Under the pieces are notes generated by a model. The model did no database searches. It saw only the letters and a program-made list of their open reading frames with translations, and was not told the DNA's origin. This document shows, in pieces, positions 22,847 to 35,326 of a stretch of DNA of 64,000 nucleotides. The position numbers and the translations under genes were made by a program. Position 1 is the first letter of the stretch. Every line of letters begins with the position of its first letter. Origin of the DNA: Begonia masoniana (lineage: Eukaryota; Streptophyta; Magnoliopsida; Cucurbitales; Begoniaceae); contig CM039510.1 in the NCBI GenBank assembly GCA_022432975.1, positions 29,996,412 through 30,060,411 of the forward strand, written 5' to 3'.

Positions 22847-23118
22847 TGTAACACCCGAAAACTTTACCGTATATTTTAGCTATGTGTTTAGAGTTTCGCA
22901 CAAAATCTTAGGGAGTTACCCAAACGAAAGATAAATGGATGGAGAAACAAAACTTTAGATTTTAGAGGGATTAATTAAAAGAGGGATTTAAAATGTATAT
23001 GATATATGGTTTATTGGATTAACTTAATAAATTAAATTAAGGTTGAATTAAATGCAAAGCTTCTTCATGAAGCCACTACAATCCATGTAACCAAACATTT
23101 CTAATCTCTCTCTCTCTT
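22847..23118 (+). repeat. Partial GyC LTR start, ends in CT repeat
   Basis: The first 270 bp of the LTR are present up to the CT microsatellite. There the sequence jumps back to a copy of the internal region (23125). Confidence 0.88.
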
Positions 23119-23124
23119 CTCATT

Positions 23125-23540
23125 TGAAAATTTCATTTGAGGAGATAATGAGAGAGCTCATTAGCGAACAGAGTTTAATAACCAGGTACTAGAATCTACA
23201 GTTTAGAATGAATGAATATGGAAGTGTAGAAATTAGATAGGACTTAAATGGATTAATAGATTGAGAGACCATCAAGACCTAAGCAAATTTTGAGGACAAA
23301 ATTTATTTTTAAGGGGGGTAGAATGTAACACCCGGAAAACTTTACCGTATATTTTAGCTATGTGTTTAGAGTTTCGCACAAAATCTTAGGAGTTACCCAA
23401 ACGAAAGATAATGGATGGAGAAACAAAACTTAGATTTTAGAGGGATTAATTAAAAGAGGGATTTAAATGTATATGATATATGGTTTTATTGGATTAACTT
23501 AATAAATTAATTAAGGTTGAATTAAATGCAATCTCTCTCT
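23125..23540 (+). repeat. Tandem near-duplicate of 22647-23060
   Basis: It repeats the end of the GyC internal region, the polypurine tract and the LTR start. The differences are almost all homopolymer lengths. It is probably an assembly join (see findings). Confidence 0.88.
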
Positions 23541-24847
23541 CTCTCTCTCTCTCTACGTAGCAGCCAAACACCGTCCCCTTACTCCTTTAGTTTTCTTCAT
23601 CTCAAGAACACATTTTTCTCTCCCTCTAAGTTTGTTTTCTGCAGCAAACAATCTCCCCCCCCCCCCTATTTCCTTTCTTCTCCTCCAGCGGTTCACACAC
23701 TCACCCATCCTCTCTCTATTCTTCACGATTTCTCCAGCCCTTCCTCCATAGTCGACGACTTCTCATTTCTCAGAGCTTCAATCGTTGAAGAAAAATAAGG
23801 TAAGAGTGGATATTAGCTTAGGGTTATTTGTGTTGATGGAGTGGTGTGCATTTGGAAGCATTTTGTGGAAGATTTTCTTTAGAGAGTTGTAAACCCTAAA
23901 TAATTGCATGTAATTTTGGTTGTTTTGCTGGGTTTTATCTCCATTTGGACGTTTGACTAATTTAAATAAAGGTATTGACGATAGATTGGGAAGGGAAATA
24001 CATTTAGTGTATTGTGGTGAAGTATGTTGGTGGATGTTGGCATTTGTTATGAATGCACGAAAATGGGAGGTCCCTTGCTGAATGTTCTCTCTTTATGCTT
24101 CTTCAAACATGTTAAATAATTATGCTGAATGTTGAATTAGAAAAGGTTTGAGCTTGGTTAAATTTTGATGAAAGTCTGAAATTTTGAATTAGGAGCAGGG
24201 CAGTTTCGGGTTTATCAATTGTTGGCAAACCTATCGACTTCCATTTTAAAAACTATTTTGGTGTGTTAAACTAGACACTTTAAGGAAACCATGGCCTTTG
24301 GAATCAAGTCGTTTCGATGTGTAACGTAAAAGTTATGAATTTTTGAAGTTGGCTCAATTTCTAGGTCAAAATCCGGGTTTGGTTATGACATTGGTCTGCT
24401 TGTTGGAAATTTGTTTAAATGCTAATTGTTTAGTGTGTTTGACTTGAGCAGTATGACATGTGATATGATTTGGCCTCCATTGAAGTGTGATGACTGGTAG
24501 GAGCATTATTTTGATGGTTGTTGGAAATTAAGAGATTTCATGCACTTATTTTGGGTTTGAATTCAAGTTCTATTATTATTGGACTTTGGATGTTAAGCAC
24601 TACTGGTGTCTCTTGTTGATTTTGGAGTTTAGCTTAATGTTAGCCAAAAATTTGAGGACGTAAATTGGTTATGTTCTTATGAATTATGTTATGATGTTTA
24701 GGTTTCCACGTTCTGCTGACAAGAATACAATTTTGTACAAGTTGAGATAAATTTACCAAGGACGTCAGGTAAGTAATGTTACATGCATGTATAAGTTCGT
24801 GCATCACTGAGGCAACACGTTCAAGACTTTCAACTCTGCAGCAACAG

Positions 24848-24885
24848 GTAAGTTCATACCCGTACGCTGGCCCTTAAGGCCCTAC
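24848..24885 (+). other. Splice-donor/hairpin module in GyC 3' LTR
   Basis: CAACAG/GTAAGT (from 24848) and TGGCCCTTAAGGCCCTAC, as in the 5' LTR. Confidence 0.6.
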
Positions 24886-26486
24886 ATCTCGGAGGTACTA
24901 GATTTTTCATTTTGTTGTCTGGTTTCGGGTAGAAGGGTTAGAGTTAAGTTCTGTGGTTTCTGTTTAAGTTTCTGTTGTTTTATCTTCTTGTACTGTGCTG
25001 TATCAACTGTAAGCACTGTAAATGTCCATGCATACACGATTTTCTGACAGTTCATGCAAAACTGTTTTCTGTACACGGTTTTGAAGTTAAGCAAGATAAA
25101 AAAAAATCTGACTGAAATTTACCGGTTAAGTGCGGGACGGAGACTGGCCCTCTGGTTTTATCCCTTCCTGGGAATCAGAAAATTTATTGTCCCTAGCAAG
25201 GACCCTCTGGTTTTATCCCTCCCTGGGATTCTGAAAACTGCTGTGCCTGATAGTGCACCCTCTGTTTGCCAGTTCCCCTATAAGCCCCACTTATACCCCT
25301 CTGCCACTGAAACGTAATGTTGTGTACTATCACTGTATTCCGAAAACTGCATGCATAGCATTTTGCATCACTACATTCATAATATGATCTTACTGAGCTT
25401 TACGCTCATAGATGAACTGTAACACCCGAGATTAAGTTTAAAAGAATAATAAAATATGTTGTTTTAAGTAATTGAGTTTTAATTAATTGAAATGTAAAGT
25501 AAATAAATTTGATTGAAATTAAGACGGGGTTAGGTTAAATTAATAACGAGATTTAACGAAATTCGATGAGGCCAAAAGTATGGGAGGGCAAATCGGTAAT
25601 TGATGATTTGTTAATGTTTAATAGAAATTATTATTATTATTATTATTAATAAATAAAAAATAAAAGAGAACAACAGAATAGCCGTTCGCGAGTCGGGCAG
25701 CGTGGAGGCAGGGGAGAGGGGGAACGGCAAGGGTCGATGATCGCCGACCTAGACCGCCGCGATGCCTCGACGTCTCCGGCCAGGCGACGGCGACGAGGAG
25801 CTTCCGGCCGACTCCTCGCACGAACCGAACCGGTAAGTTGGTTTTAGCCCTGTTTTTGGTTCTGTTGGTGACCGGAAGTGACGAGCTCGATTGAGCTCCG
25901 ATCACCGGCCTAAATTGGCCGCCTCCGACGTGGGTTTGCCGACCCCTGGACCGGCTATGGTTGATTGGCCGTGAGGAGCCCGAATTGGGCGAAATTCAGA
26001 AAGCCCTCTTTAGGGCATTTCGGGTTTTGCTTGTAGTATGAGATTTTTAGTTAAATTATGTTAATTGAGGGTATTTGTGGTTGATTAGTGAGGAATTGAG
26101 TGAGAATTTATGAAAAACCAAAATGGGGGATTTTTCGGGTAAAGGGGCTGTTCGGGTTTTGTGATATTTGACCTAGCTAGGGTCGTTTGTTTTCAAATTC
26201 CTTTTGGCAAGTTAAAATAAGTTATTAGAGGAGTACGTGGCCGCTGGAATCGTTTGATTCCGATATCCGACGCGAAAGTTATGCACGTTTGAGGTTTCGG
26301 GTCGGTTTTTACCGAACCCAAATTAGTGGCCCGTTTATATAGGTTTTAGTTGGATTAGGCTAGAAGTAGTAGTTTGAGAGTTTATTGGTGAAAGTAGGCT
26401 TGATTTTAATGAAGTTTGAATTATTGTCGTAGGTCGAGCTGTAGATGGACAGGTAACCGAGTAACCTCAGCGAGCTAGGACGCCAG

Positions 26487-26524
26487 GTAAGTAGTGGTAG
26501 CTATTCCTTCGCCTTCGGGCCTAC
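26487..26524 (+). other. Splice-donor/hairpin module in LaD 5' LTR
   Basis: GCCAG/GTAAGT (from 26487) is followed by GCC-TTCG-GGC and CTAC (26511-26524). Confidence 0.6.
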
Positions 26525-27148
26525 ACCATAGAACGGTAGGGCAATTTATTTTGCGTTGTGTTTTGTTGAGTTTGGTTGCATAATGGTTGATGTGCATCAT
26601 AGTTTTCCGTATCGAAAATACGAGTTGTTTTGCATGGCTGGTTGTGAGTGTGAACGTAATCAGATAAAATGAATTGTAATGAATCTCAAATAGTGTGCCT
26701 TGTCGGGATACGGTGCTTGCAGTGGCACCCCGAAGGAAACTCTATGAGAGACCGGCTAAAATACGAGATCTGGAATAGTGTGCCATGTCGAGATACGGTG
26801 CTTGCAGTGGCACCCCGAAGGGAACTCTATGAAGGATGGTTGGCTAAAATAAGTAAAGGTCGTGAGTATGAATTCCTAGACGGTTATAGGATTCTACGAT
26901 CGACGAGGGAGATTATGCATGGCCATCCTAGACGGTTATGGGATGTGAGTTATCTGGTCTTGCTCTGGTGATTCTGAGTTTGGCCGTCCTAGACGGTTAT
27001 GGGATGTGTGCCTACTCAAATCACACGGCTTATGAAACGAAAAATGTAATGAAAAGCAATGAATAGCAAATAAACACAACTGAGTGGTAGAAACTGCATA
27101 TATTAGGTTGCTTGCATTGTGGTGTAGTCTCATTCGTTATTCCCTACT

Positions 27149-27235
27149 TGCTAAGCATTAGGCTTACGTTTTGTGTTCTGTGGTGTAGGTGACGAATTCT
27201 GTTCAGGTGAGGTTGATGAGTCAGCTGAGGTTTAG
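27149..27235 (+). other. Branch motif, acceptor and acidic tail frame, LaD 5' LTR
   Basis: CTTGCTAAG precedes GGTGTAG (AG 27187-27188). The frame reads DEFCSGEVDESAEV and TAG (27233). Confidence 0.5.
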
Positions 27236-27903
27236 GCTGCAGTTGGATGAGTACGGAGTCCGCCGGTGCAGGCTATTGTCGGGGCGCCTTGACCATGGTC
27301 TTCGGAGAATGTGGGTTTAGTATTTTGGTAGTATTGTAAATGTCTGCTTAGGAATTGATGGTAATGTGTAGTTCTTTTTGGGTGGATGTCTTATGTGTGT
27401 AGTTCTTTTTGGGTGGATGTCTTATGTGTATTTGTTGTATATAGTCATAGTTAAGGGGGATGTGTCGTCCTGTACTGTGGACTTTCTTCACTTAGGAATG
27501 TTTGTATTTTAGTTTCCCTCTTTACTGCTATTTGGAGATTTCTCATGCTGTATGCTGGATAGTTGGTTAGGAGTATTCTGGATCTGTTTGGGGATTTATT
27601 TATTGCAGCTACCTAGCATTTTGGAGGTGCCTTTTTCAGGCGTTATTTTGCCGAAATTTTCGGGAAGGACACCGTGGTGCTTATAGGTTAGGATTAAAGG
27701 AAATTAGTGAGTCTAGGCAGCTAGGTATAACATAAGAGAACTTCGTGAGATTCAGTTTTTCTAAAATCCCGCTGTGTTAGTTTATTTTAGGTTTTGGGGT
27801 TTATGAAAATTATGTTAAATTTAGTTTTAAACGTCGTTTTCATCGGGGTTAGTGTGAGCCAAGTAGCGCTCCGAGCCAGGGTGGGTTCGGGGGCGTTACA
27901 AGA

Positions 27904-27915
27904 TGGTATCAGAGC
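27904..27915 (+). other. LaD primer-binding site
   Basis: TGGTATCAGAGC is a perfect initiator tRNA-Met match 3 bases after the LTR. Confidence 0.93.
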
Positions 27916-30170
27916 ATAAATGGTCGTGTCGTTCAAATGATTACCCGACAATGCCGGCCGCCGTGCAACGTGCTTCACCGACTGTAAGTATTTCTTTAAT
28001 TTTAGATAGTTTATCTTTAAGATTAGATTGTTTAACTCCTGTTTGTTTTGGAACTGTAATTTGGAACTGCAATAGATTAGAACATTCTGAGGGTACCGAG
28101 ACAACTTTGGTGGATCCCTTAAGCTAATTCATAGACGTGTGTTGACATAGTGAACTGATAGTTCGAATAGCTAGGAATTTATTGGAAGTGATAGGAGTAG
28201 GATTGAGCATAGATAGATTAGAAAATCTTAAGATGGGAACCTTGTGAGAAAAGAGGTATGATCTACCCGAATTAAATGTTAATGTTAGCCTGAGTATAAG
28301 TGATAGTTGTTAGGAAAAGTGTGAGTTGTGTCCTAGTATTAAATGGGTGGGTGAGGACACAGTGGGTTGAATGCAGGATGAGATAAACATTAGAATGAGA
28401 AATTGTAATGATGATACACATAGATAGACTTGGGGCATAGTTAGTAAATCCTTGGGAGTACTAGGACGTACTAGGATACGATGTAGAAGTTTGAAAATTT
28501 ATTGGGAGACACCTTAGACCTTCGTCATGCCATTAATATGTTTATGAGAATGTGTGTAGATGTAGAATTAGAAGTAATTATATTCGAGTGTCTAGCTTTA
28601 GTAAATTGTTAAGGGAATTTTGAGAATTTGGGATACTAATTGGTATTCGGTGGAGGAAGATTCTAATAAACTTTATGCAAGAAAAACCAAGAGAGGAGCC
28701 TAGCCTAAGTTAAGTGGGGTTAACAATGATAGGAGTTAACAATGTGGAGTGAATGATGAGCCATAGACAGGTACTTAATTTCGAGAATTAAAAGTTAGAG
28801 ATTGCCTTAGAGCTAGGGAACCAATAAATATTGAGGTATTAAAGGATCAAAGAAGATGCTAGGTGATATTTGTTAGGAAAAATGGTTGGAGCTTAGGGTA
28901 TAGGTACTATCTTAAGGGATTACTCATTCGAGGGTGAACGAGAAGGCGTAAAAGTTTTCAACCGACATTTTATAGGAGAATTGAGGCGTGACAAGAAGGA
29001 GTGGACGTGCTGTGTTTTGGTGTTATTCGACCTATGATTGGGAGCCGAAGATATATAGGACTGGAATAACTTGGAATAAATTAGAAACCTAGATGTTTTG
29101 AATAAGTAGAGAAAAGTCTAGTCTCTTAAATTAAGATAATGTTCTGAGGTTTAGATTAATGTGTGCGATGTTAGGAGAAATAGTGACTCATCGAGAGTGA
29201 GTATCTATTGTCGAAAGGTAATTGGTAGGAGATTGAGATTTAGCGTGTTAATTGGGTGACTTGTTGAAACGAGAGTTAGGGAAATATTTAAAACAAATTG
29301 GAGGACTATAGAAAATAAATTCGTTAGTAAATTTTGAAGAGAATCATGAGGGAAATTAGATAATTGTTTTTGAGTTAAGAAACTTGAGAGAAAAGAGGTA
29401 TGGTCGACCTGAGCTGAGTGTAAACATAAGTCGGGTAGAAGTGATAGTTGTTAGAATGGGTGAGGATATGGTGGGTGCGAGATAGACTTTAGAATGAAGA
29501 AATAGATAATCAAGAGCGATTGTAAGAATGATATACATAGGATGGATTTTCCTTAGAGAGTTACGTTCTTTTTGTGAAATAAAGAATTAGACAAATTAAC
29601 CTCAAGAAAAAGCTAGAGTGAAGAATTAAATTAGAAGGGTTTAAGAATGGTACGTCTAGGATTTTACTCTTAAGGAGATATCTTAGGAGAGATAAAATTG
29701 TGATAGATAGAATTAGGACCCAGGTTAACAAATTCTTGGGGAGTATTTAGATATTGACTATGTTTGGGTGTCTAGCTTAAGTAAATTTTAATGGAAGATT
29801 AGGAAAAAAGGGTTAGGCATTGATTATTTAGAGTTTCGTGTCAAACTGCAGTAGTTAGCAAGTAGAAGGAAAAAAAAAATATTCACACAGAAAGTTTACG
29901 AATAAATTTAGGAGTACGGGTAAGCTAGGAAGGCTGTGAAGCTAAGGAAGTTTCAATTTTGGAATTAGGAGTTAGACAAATTGAGTATAGTGAACGTGAA
30001 TTAGACAAATTAAGCATAGCGAATGTAAATATAGAGAAGAGATTTAGGATTACTTATATAAATACTTGAACTGATAAGCAGCATCAAACTAGACCGGTGA
30101 TTGAGGAAGGAAGTTTAGAGATCTAATTAGAGTTAGAAAAGTCAATGCATTTGTGATAGTAAAGAGTTAA
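27916..30170 (+). other. LaD internal region, left part, no coding seen
   Basis: The sequence is A/G-rich with many stops in all frames. Some phrases recur in diverged form (for example GAGAAAAGAGGTATG near 28246 and 29390), suggesting old internal duplication. No Gag, protease or transcriptase motif is recognised. Confidence 0.65.
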
Positions 30171-30568
30171 TGTAATATCCGGCTTAATCGGATTTTGGAT
30201 TTAATATATTATATAATATATTATATTATATGTGGCATTTTTGGTAAATATGTCAAATTAAGTCAGTTTCGCAAACGGAAAGCGTTAATACGATCCTAAC
30301 GATTAATTGGAATTTTAAGGAATTTTGGAGAATTTTCGGAATAATAACGCTATATTCCGAGTAATTACGTTTCTCGTAAAACGAATGACGTTTTAGTAAA
30401 AATAGTAAACGGGGTCCGATTTGCGAACGAACAGTTTTAATAGAACCCAGATAATAAGTTGGAATTATTGGCGAAATAAGAAAATTCGAATGGTCGAAAA
30501 CACGAGAGGGCAAAATTAATGTTTTGTTAAGAAATAGTTTTAATTATAATAATAATAATAATTATGTA

Positions 30569-30925
30569 AGAGTTAAGTATATCCGCGTTAATCGGATTTT
30601 GGATTTAATATTATATAATATATATATGATATGTGGCATTTTTGGTAAATATGTCAAATTAAGTCAAGTTTCGCAAACGGAAAAGCGTAACTACGATCCT
30701 AACGATTAATTGGAATTTAAGGACTTTTGGAGCATTTTCGGACTAATAACGCTATATTCCGAGTAATTACGTTTCTCGTAAAACGAATGACGTTTAGTAA
30801 AAATAGTAAACGGGGTCCGATTTAGCGAACGAACAGTTTAATAGAACCAGATAATAAGTTGGAATTATTGGCGAAATAAGAAAATTCGATGGTCGAAACA
30901 CGAGAGGGCAAAATTATTATTATTA
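30569..30925 (+). repeat. Tandem near-duplicate of LtE-2 start
   Basis: It repeats 30171-30520 with mostly one-base length differences in runs (GGAAAAGCG versus GGAAAGCG, for example). It ends in an ATT/AAT microsatellite (about 30915-30945). Confidence 0.85.
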
Positions 30926-31951
30926 TTATAATAATAATAATCAAACAAAAACAACGAAAAACGACGTTTTTCGTTGTTGATTCGAGCCCGAGCACCCGCG
31001 ACGAACGACGAACGACGAACGCGAACGGCGAGCGGCATCCCTCCAACGACGACGCGGCTCCGACGACGAGCAGACTCCGGCGAGCTGAAGCCAGAGTGCG
31101 GTTCGGCCTTTCCGCGCAAAACCCGATCGAAAACGGTGAGTTCTCCCTATTCTTGCTCGATTTCTGGCCGCGAACGTCGAGCTCTGTTGAGCTCCGATCG
31201 CCGGCCCTTCGTGGCCGTTCTTGGCGTCGAATGGTCGGCTTAACACCGGCGATGGTTGCCGAGCGTTGGTGTGCCCAATTTGGGTTGAAAACAGGGAATC
31301 CCGAATTGGGGATTTCGGGTTTTCGGTGAATAACATCTAAATTTTGGTTAGTTTATGTTAATTAGGTATAAGAGGGATTGATTGGTGAGAAAATGAGCGT
31401 GAATTGATGAAAAATCGAAAAGGGGGAAAATTCCGGGAAAGGGCAGATTTGGGTTTTGTAAAAATTGACCTAGTTACGATCGTTTGTTTTAGAATTCCTT
31501 TTGGCAGGTTAAAATAGGTTATTAGAGGAGCGCGTAGCCGCTGGAATCGTTCGATTCCGATAACCGACGCGAAAGTTACGCGCGTTCGAAGTTTCGGGTC
31601 GGTTTTTACCGAACCCAAATTAGGGTCCGAAATTAATAGGTTGACCGTGATTAATGATAGAAAGGACGTATTGAACGTTATTGGACGAAGTTCGAGTGAT
31701 TTGTGAGAAATGTTAAAATTGGAGAATTTAGGGATTTTAGGGAAAGGCTCGTAACTTGGAATTTTGTGGTGCCGAGCGTAGATTGTTCAATGAAATAGTT
31801 TAATGAATCGAATTAGAGCTTTAGGAAGTTTCTTTAGTTAAGATTTCGTTAATTGGACGTTATCGGTTAAACGCATTTTAACGATAATTGTTTGTGAATG
31901 CTTAGGTGAACGACGCTCGTGGACGGAGATTGAAGTGCAATGGACGCGAGG

Positions 31952-31990
31952 GTAAGTTCTCGTGATCTTTTCTGGCCGATTGGCCTACAC
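31952..31990 (+). other. Splice-donor/hairpin module in LtE-2
   Basis: GAGG/GTAAGT (from 31952) is followed by GGCC-gatt-GGCC and TACACC (31974-31990). Confidence 0.6.
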
Positions 31991-32249
31991 CGTACTTCGA
32001 TGTAGCGTCGAGGATCTTAATGGATTGTTTGTTTTAATTGCTTTGGCGGGTAGTTAGGTTGGTTTTAACTTGTTATAGGTTATAGGTTATTCTGGTTCGG
32101 TCTGGATGGTATACATGTTGCTTGTTATTGCATCTGTATAGTTTGTATGTTCATATCTGTTCATGCATCACGTGTTTTTACAGATCATGAAAAAACGGAA
32201 TTTCTGCACGATGTTTTAAAGTAAAAATTTTTTTTTTTTTTTTGGCCAA

Positions 32250-32376
32250 AGACAGAATGACCCTTCGGTATACAGTTTAAATGACCCTTCGGTATATCGT
32301 TTAAAGCACACATCGGTATATAGTTTAAATGACCCATCGGTATATAGTTTCAATGACCCATCGGTATATAGTTAAA
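32250..32376 (+). repeat. Tandem repeat of about 24 bp beside the gap
   Basis: Five or more units of ATGACCCATCGGTATATAGT follow a T run and continue into the N gap. This probably explains the gap. Confidence 0.9.
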
Positions 32377-32476
32377 NNNNNNNNNNNNNNNNNNNNNNNN
32401 NNNNNNNNNNNNNNNNNNNNNNNNNNNNNNNNNNNNNNNNNNNNNNNNNNNNNNNNNNNNNNNNNNNNNNNNNNNN
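32377..32476. other. Assembly gap, 100 N
   Basis: There are exactly 100 N, a conventional size for a gap of unknown length. Confidence 0.99.
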
Positions 32477-32692
32477 GACACTATTTTTATATAACTATCG
32501 ATTAAAAATAAACATTGACTTTTCAAACTAAATACTTTTGACTTTTCAACTTGTTTTAGTTTGAATGGTCAACACCTCCACTTCTCTTTTCTCTATTACT
32601 CTTCAATGCACATTACTAAATTTGAATAATTGAACTCGCCTAACACGTCTAATCTAAGGCTACGCACGTACAGAAAATTCGCGGGTGTTACA
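32477..32692 (-). mobile_element. Fragment of another LTR, minus orientation
   Basis: The sequence after the gap ends GCGGGTGTTACA, the reverse of an LTR start (TGTAACACCCGC). Its body resembles no other LTR in the window. The flank after it (TGAACAAATTAAGC) returns to LaD. Its other end lies in the gap. Confidence 0.6.
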
Positions 32693-33479
32693 TGAACAAA
32701 TTAAGCATAGTGAAGGTAATTATGAGAACTCTGATAGTACTTGAAGAATGAGGAATAGATTTAAATAGTAAAAGTGTACAAGGATAGTGTCTGCATGATT
32801 AATGAAATGTTAGAGTAGTGGAGAATTTAGATTTGAGGATTTAGGATAAGATGTTATTTTTGAGTTCTTGATGTTATAACATGGAGGTAGTTTTGGAGAT
32901 TTTTTTTAGATTTGAGGTCGTAATGTAAGTGTGTGATGAACATTTGATTAGACAATTAAGTGACTAAATGAACTTAGCATGATGAGAAGTGGAGAGTTAG
33001 AACTAAGTTAAAGGGATTTAAGAGTCCTTGTGATAACTGAACTAGTTCACGTCACGGAGTAAGGTGAAGTTAAAGATTTTTGAGATGTAGTACCAGATGA
33101 GTTTTATCAACGCACAAAGTTAGGAGATGAGCTTGGAATGAGTAAGTTGAGGAAATGTAAGACTTTGAAGAAATAGTGAAGACATGAGAACTTGTCATTT
33201 ATGGTTGGTGAGTAGAAGAGAATGGAACTTTGAGGATTTAGAGTAAGAAGGATATTGATTGAATTCTTAGGGGTCACGATATTGAAGTGAGTTGAAGAAT
33301 TGAGGTAGTTATGTAAGGTCAAACGATGTTAAATAATAGGACGAATAAGATTGCTCCGTAGTGATAAATTTACTAGGTGATCAAGGATTTGAGAATTCAG
33401 TTAGAAGGGTTTGAGGATGAGATGTGATGATTACACTGAGAAATAACAAGGCCACAAATTTTGAGGACAAAATTTTTGT
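32693..33479 (+). other. LaD internal region, right part, no coding seen
   Basis: It is stop-rich and A/G-rich. It ends with ACAAATTTTGAGGACAAAAT, the conserved run before a gypsy polypurine tract. Confidence 0.65.
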
Positions 33480-33492
33480 AAGGAGGATGGAT
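33480..33492 (+). other. LaD polypurine tract
   Basis: AAGGAGGATGGAT directly precedes the 3' LTR TGTAACACCCGAG. Confidence 0.88.
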
Positions 33493-34577
33493 TGTAACAC
33501 CCGAGATTAAATTTAAAAGAATAATAAAATATGTTGTTTTAAGTAATTGAGTTTTAATTAATTGAAATGTAAAGTAAATAAATTTGATTGAAATTAAGAC
33601 GGGGTTAGGTTAAATTAATAACGAGATTTAACGAAATTTGATGAGGCCAAAAGTACGGGAGGGAAAATCGGTAATTGATGATTTGTTAATGTTTAATAGA
33701 AATTATTATTATTATTATTATTAATAAATAAAAAATAAAAGAAAACAACAGAATAGCCGAAGCTATTCTGTTGTTCGCGAGTCGGGCAGCGTGGAGGCAG
33801 GGGAGAGGGGGAACGGCGAGGGTCGATGATCCCCGACCTAGACCTGCCGCGATGCCTCGACGTCTCCGGCCAGGCGACGGCGACGAGGAGCTTCCGGCCG
33901 ACTCGTCGCACGAACCGAACCGGTAAGTTGGTTTTAGCCCTGTTTTCGGTTCTGTTGGTGACTAGGGAGTGACGAGCTCGATTGAGCTCTGATCACAGGC
34001 CTAAATTGGCCGCCTCTGACGTGGGTTTGCCGACCCCTGGACCGGCTATGGTTGATTGGCCGTGAGGAGCCCGAATTGGGCAAAATTCAGAATGCCCTCT
34101 TTAGGGCATTTCGGGTTTTGCTTGTAGTATGAGATTTTTAGTTAAATTATGTTAATTGAGGGTATTTGTGGTTGATTAGTGAGGAATGGAGTGAGAATTT
34201 ATGAAAAACCAAAATGGGGGATTTTCCGGGTAAAGGGGCAGTTCGGGTTTTGTGATATTTGACCTAGTTAGGGTCGTTTGTTTTCAAATTCCTTTTGGCA
34301 GGTTAAAATAGGTTATTAGAGGAGTACGTGGCTGCTGGAATCGTTCGATTCCGATATTCGACGCGAAAGTTATGCACGTTTGAGGTTTTGGGTCGGTTTT
34401 TACCGAACCCAAATTAGTGGCCCGTTTATATAGGTTTTAGTTGGATTAGGCTAGAAGTAGTAGTTTGAGAGTTAATTGGTGAAAGTAGGCTTGATTTTAA
34501 TGAAGTTTGAATTATTATCGTAGGTCGAGCTGTAGATGGACAGGTAACCGAGTAACCTCAGCGAGCTAGGACGCCAG

Positions 34578-34615
34578 GTAAGTAGGGGTAGCTATTCCTT
34601 TGCCTTCGGGCCTAC
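34578..34615 (+). other. Splice-donor/hairpin module in LaD 3' LTR
   Basis: GCCAG/GTAAGT (from 34578) is followed by GCC-TTCG-GGC and CTAC. Confidence 0.6.
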
Positions 34616-35239
34616 ACCATAGAACGGTAGGGCTATTTATTTCGCGTTGTGTTTTGTTGAGTTTGGTTGCATAATGGTTGACGTGCATCATAGTTTTCCG
34701 TAACGAAAATACGAGTTGTTTTGCATGGCTGGTTGTGAGTGTGAACGTAATCAGATAAAATGAGATGTAATGAATCTCAAATAGTGTGCCTTGTCGGGAT
34801 ACGGTGCTTGCAGTGGCACCCCAAAGGGAACTCTATGAGAGACCGGCTAAAATACGAGATCTGGAATAGTGTGCCTTGTCGGGATACGGTGCTTGCAGTG
34901 GCACCCCGAAGGGAACTCTATGAAGGATGGTTGGCTAAAATAAGTAAAGGTCGTGAGTATGAATTCCTAGACGGTTATAGGATTCTACGATCGACGAGGG
35001 AGATTATGCATGGCCATCCTAGACGGTTATGGGATGTGAGCTATCTGGTCTTGCTCTGGTGATTCTGAGTTTGGCCGTCCTAGACGGTTATGGGATGTGT
35101 GCCTACTCAAATCACACGGCTTATGAAACGAAAAATGTAATGAAAAGCAATGAATAGCAAATAAACACAACTGAGTGGTAGAAACTGCATATATTAGGTT
35201 GCTTGCATTGTGGTGTAGTCTCATTCGTTATTCCCTACT

Positions 35240-35326
35240 TGCTAAGCATTAGGCTTACGTTTTGTGTTCTGTGGTGTAGGTGACGAATTCTGTTTAGGTG
35301 AGGTTGATGAGACAGCTGAGGTTTAG
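35240..35326 (+). other. Branch motif, acceptor and acidic tail frame, LaD 3' LTR
   Basis: The frame from 35280 reads DEFCLGEVDETAEV and TAG (35324). Two residues differ from the 5' LTR copy and the frame is kept. Confidence 0.5.

Larger units (their letters stand above)
25418..27900 (+). repeat. LaD 5' LTR
   Basis: This 2483-bp LTR runs from TGTAACACCCGAG to GGGGGCGTTACA. It is very similar to the 3' LTR. It holds an ATT microsatellite (about 25627-25650), a direct repeat near 26690-26830 and a 32-bp duplication near 27370-27430. Confidence 0.94.
30171..32376 (+). mobile_element. LtE-2: LTR up to the assembly gap
   Basis: It starts TGTAATATCCGGC and follows LtE-3 (53230 onward) until the gap, so its end is hidden. 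The left flank is GTTAA. The first 370 bp or so are duplicated in tandem (see findings). Confidence 0.85.

Noticed and set aside
30865..31336. Open frames up to 146 codons on both strands, rich in Arg and Ser
   Set aside because: They fall in the GC-rich 5' part of an LtE LTR. All frames are open because of composition, and the other LtE copies do not keep them.
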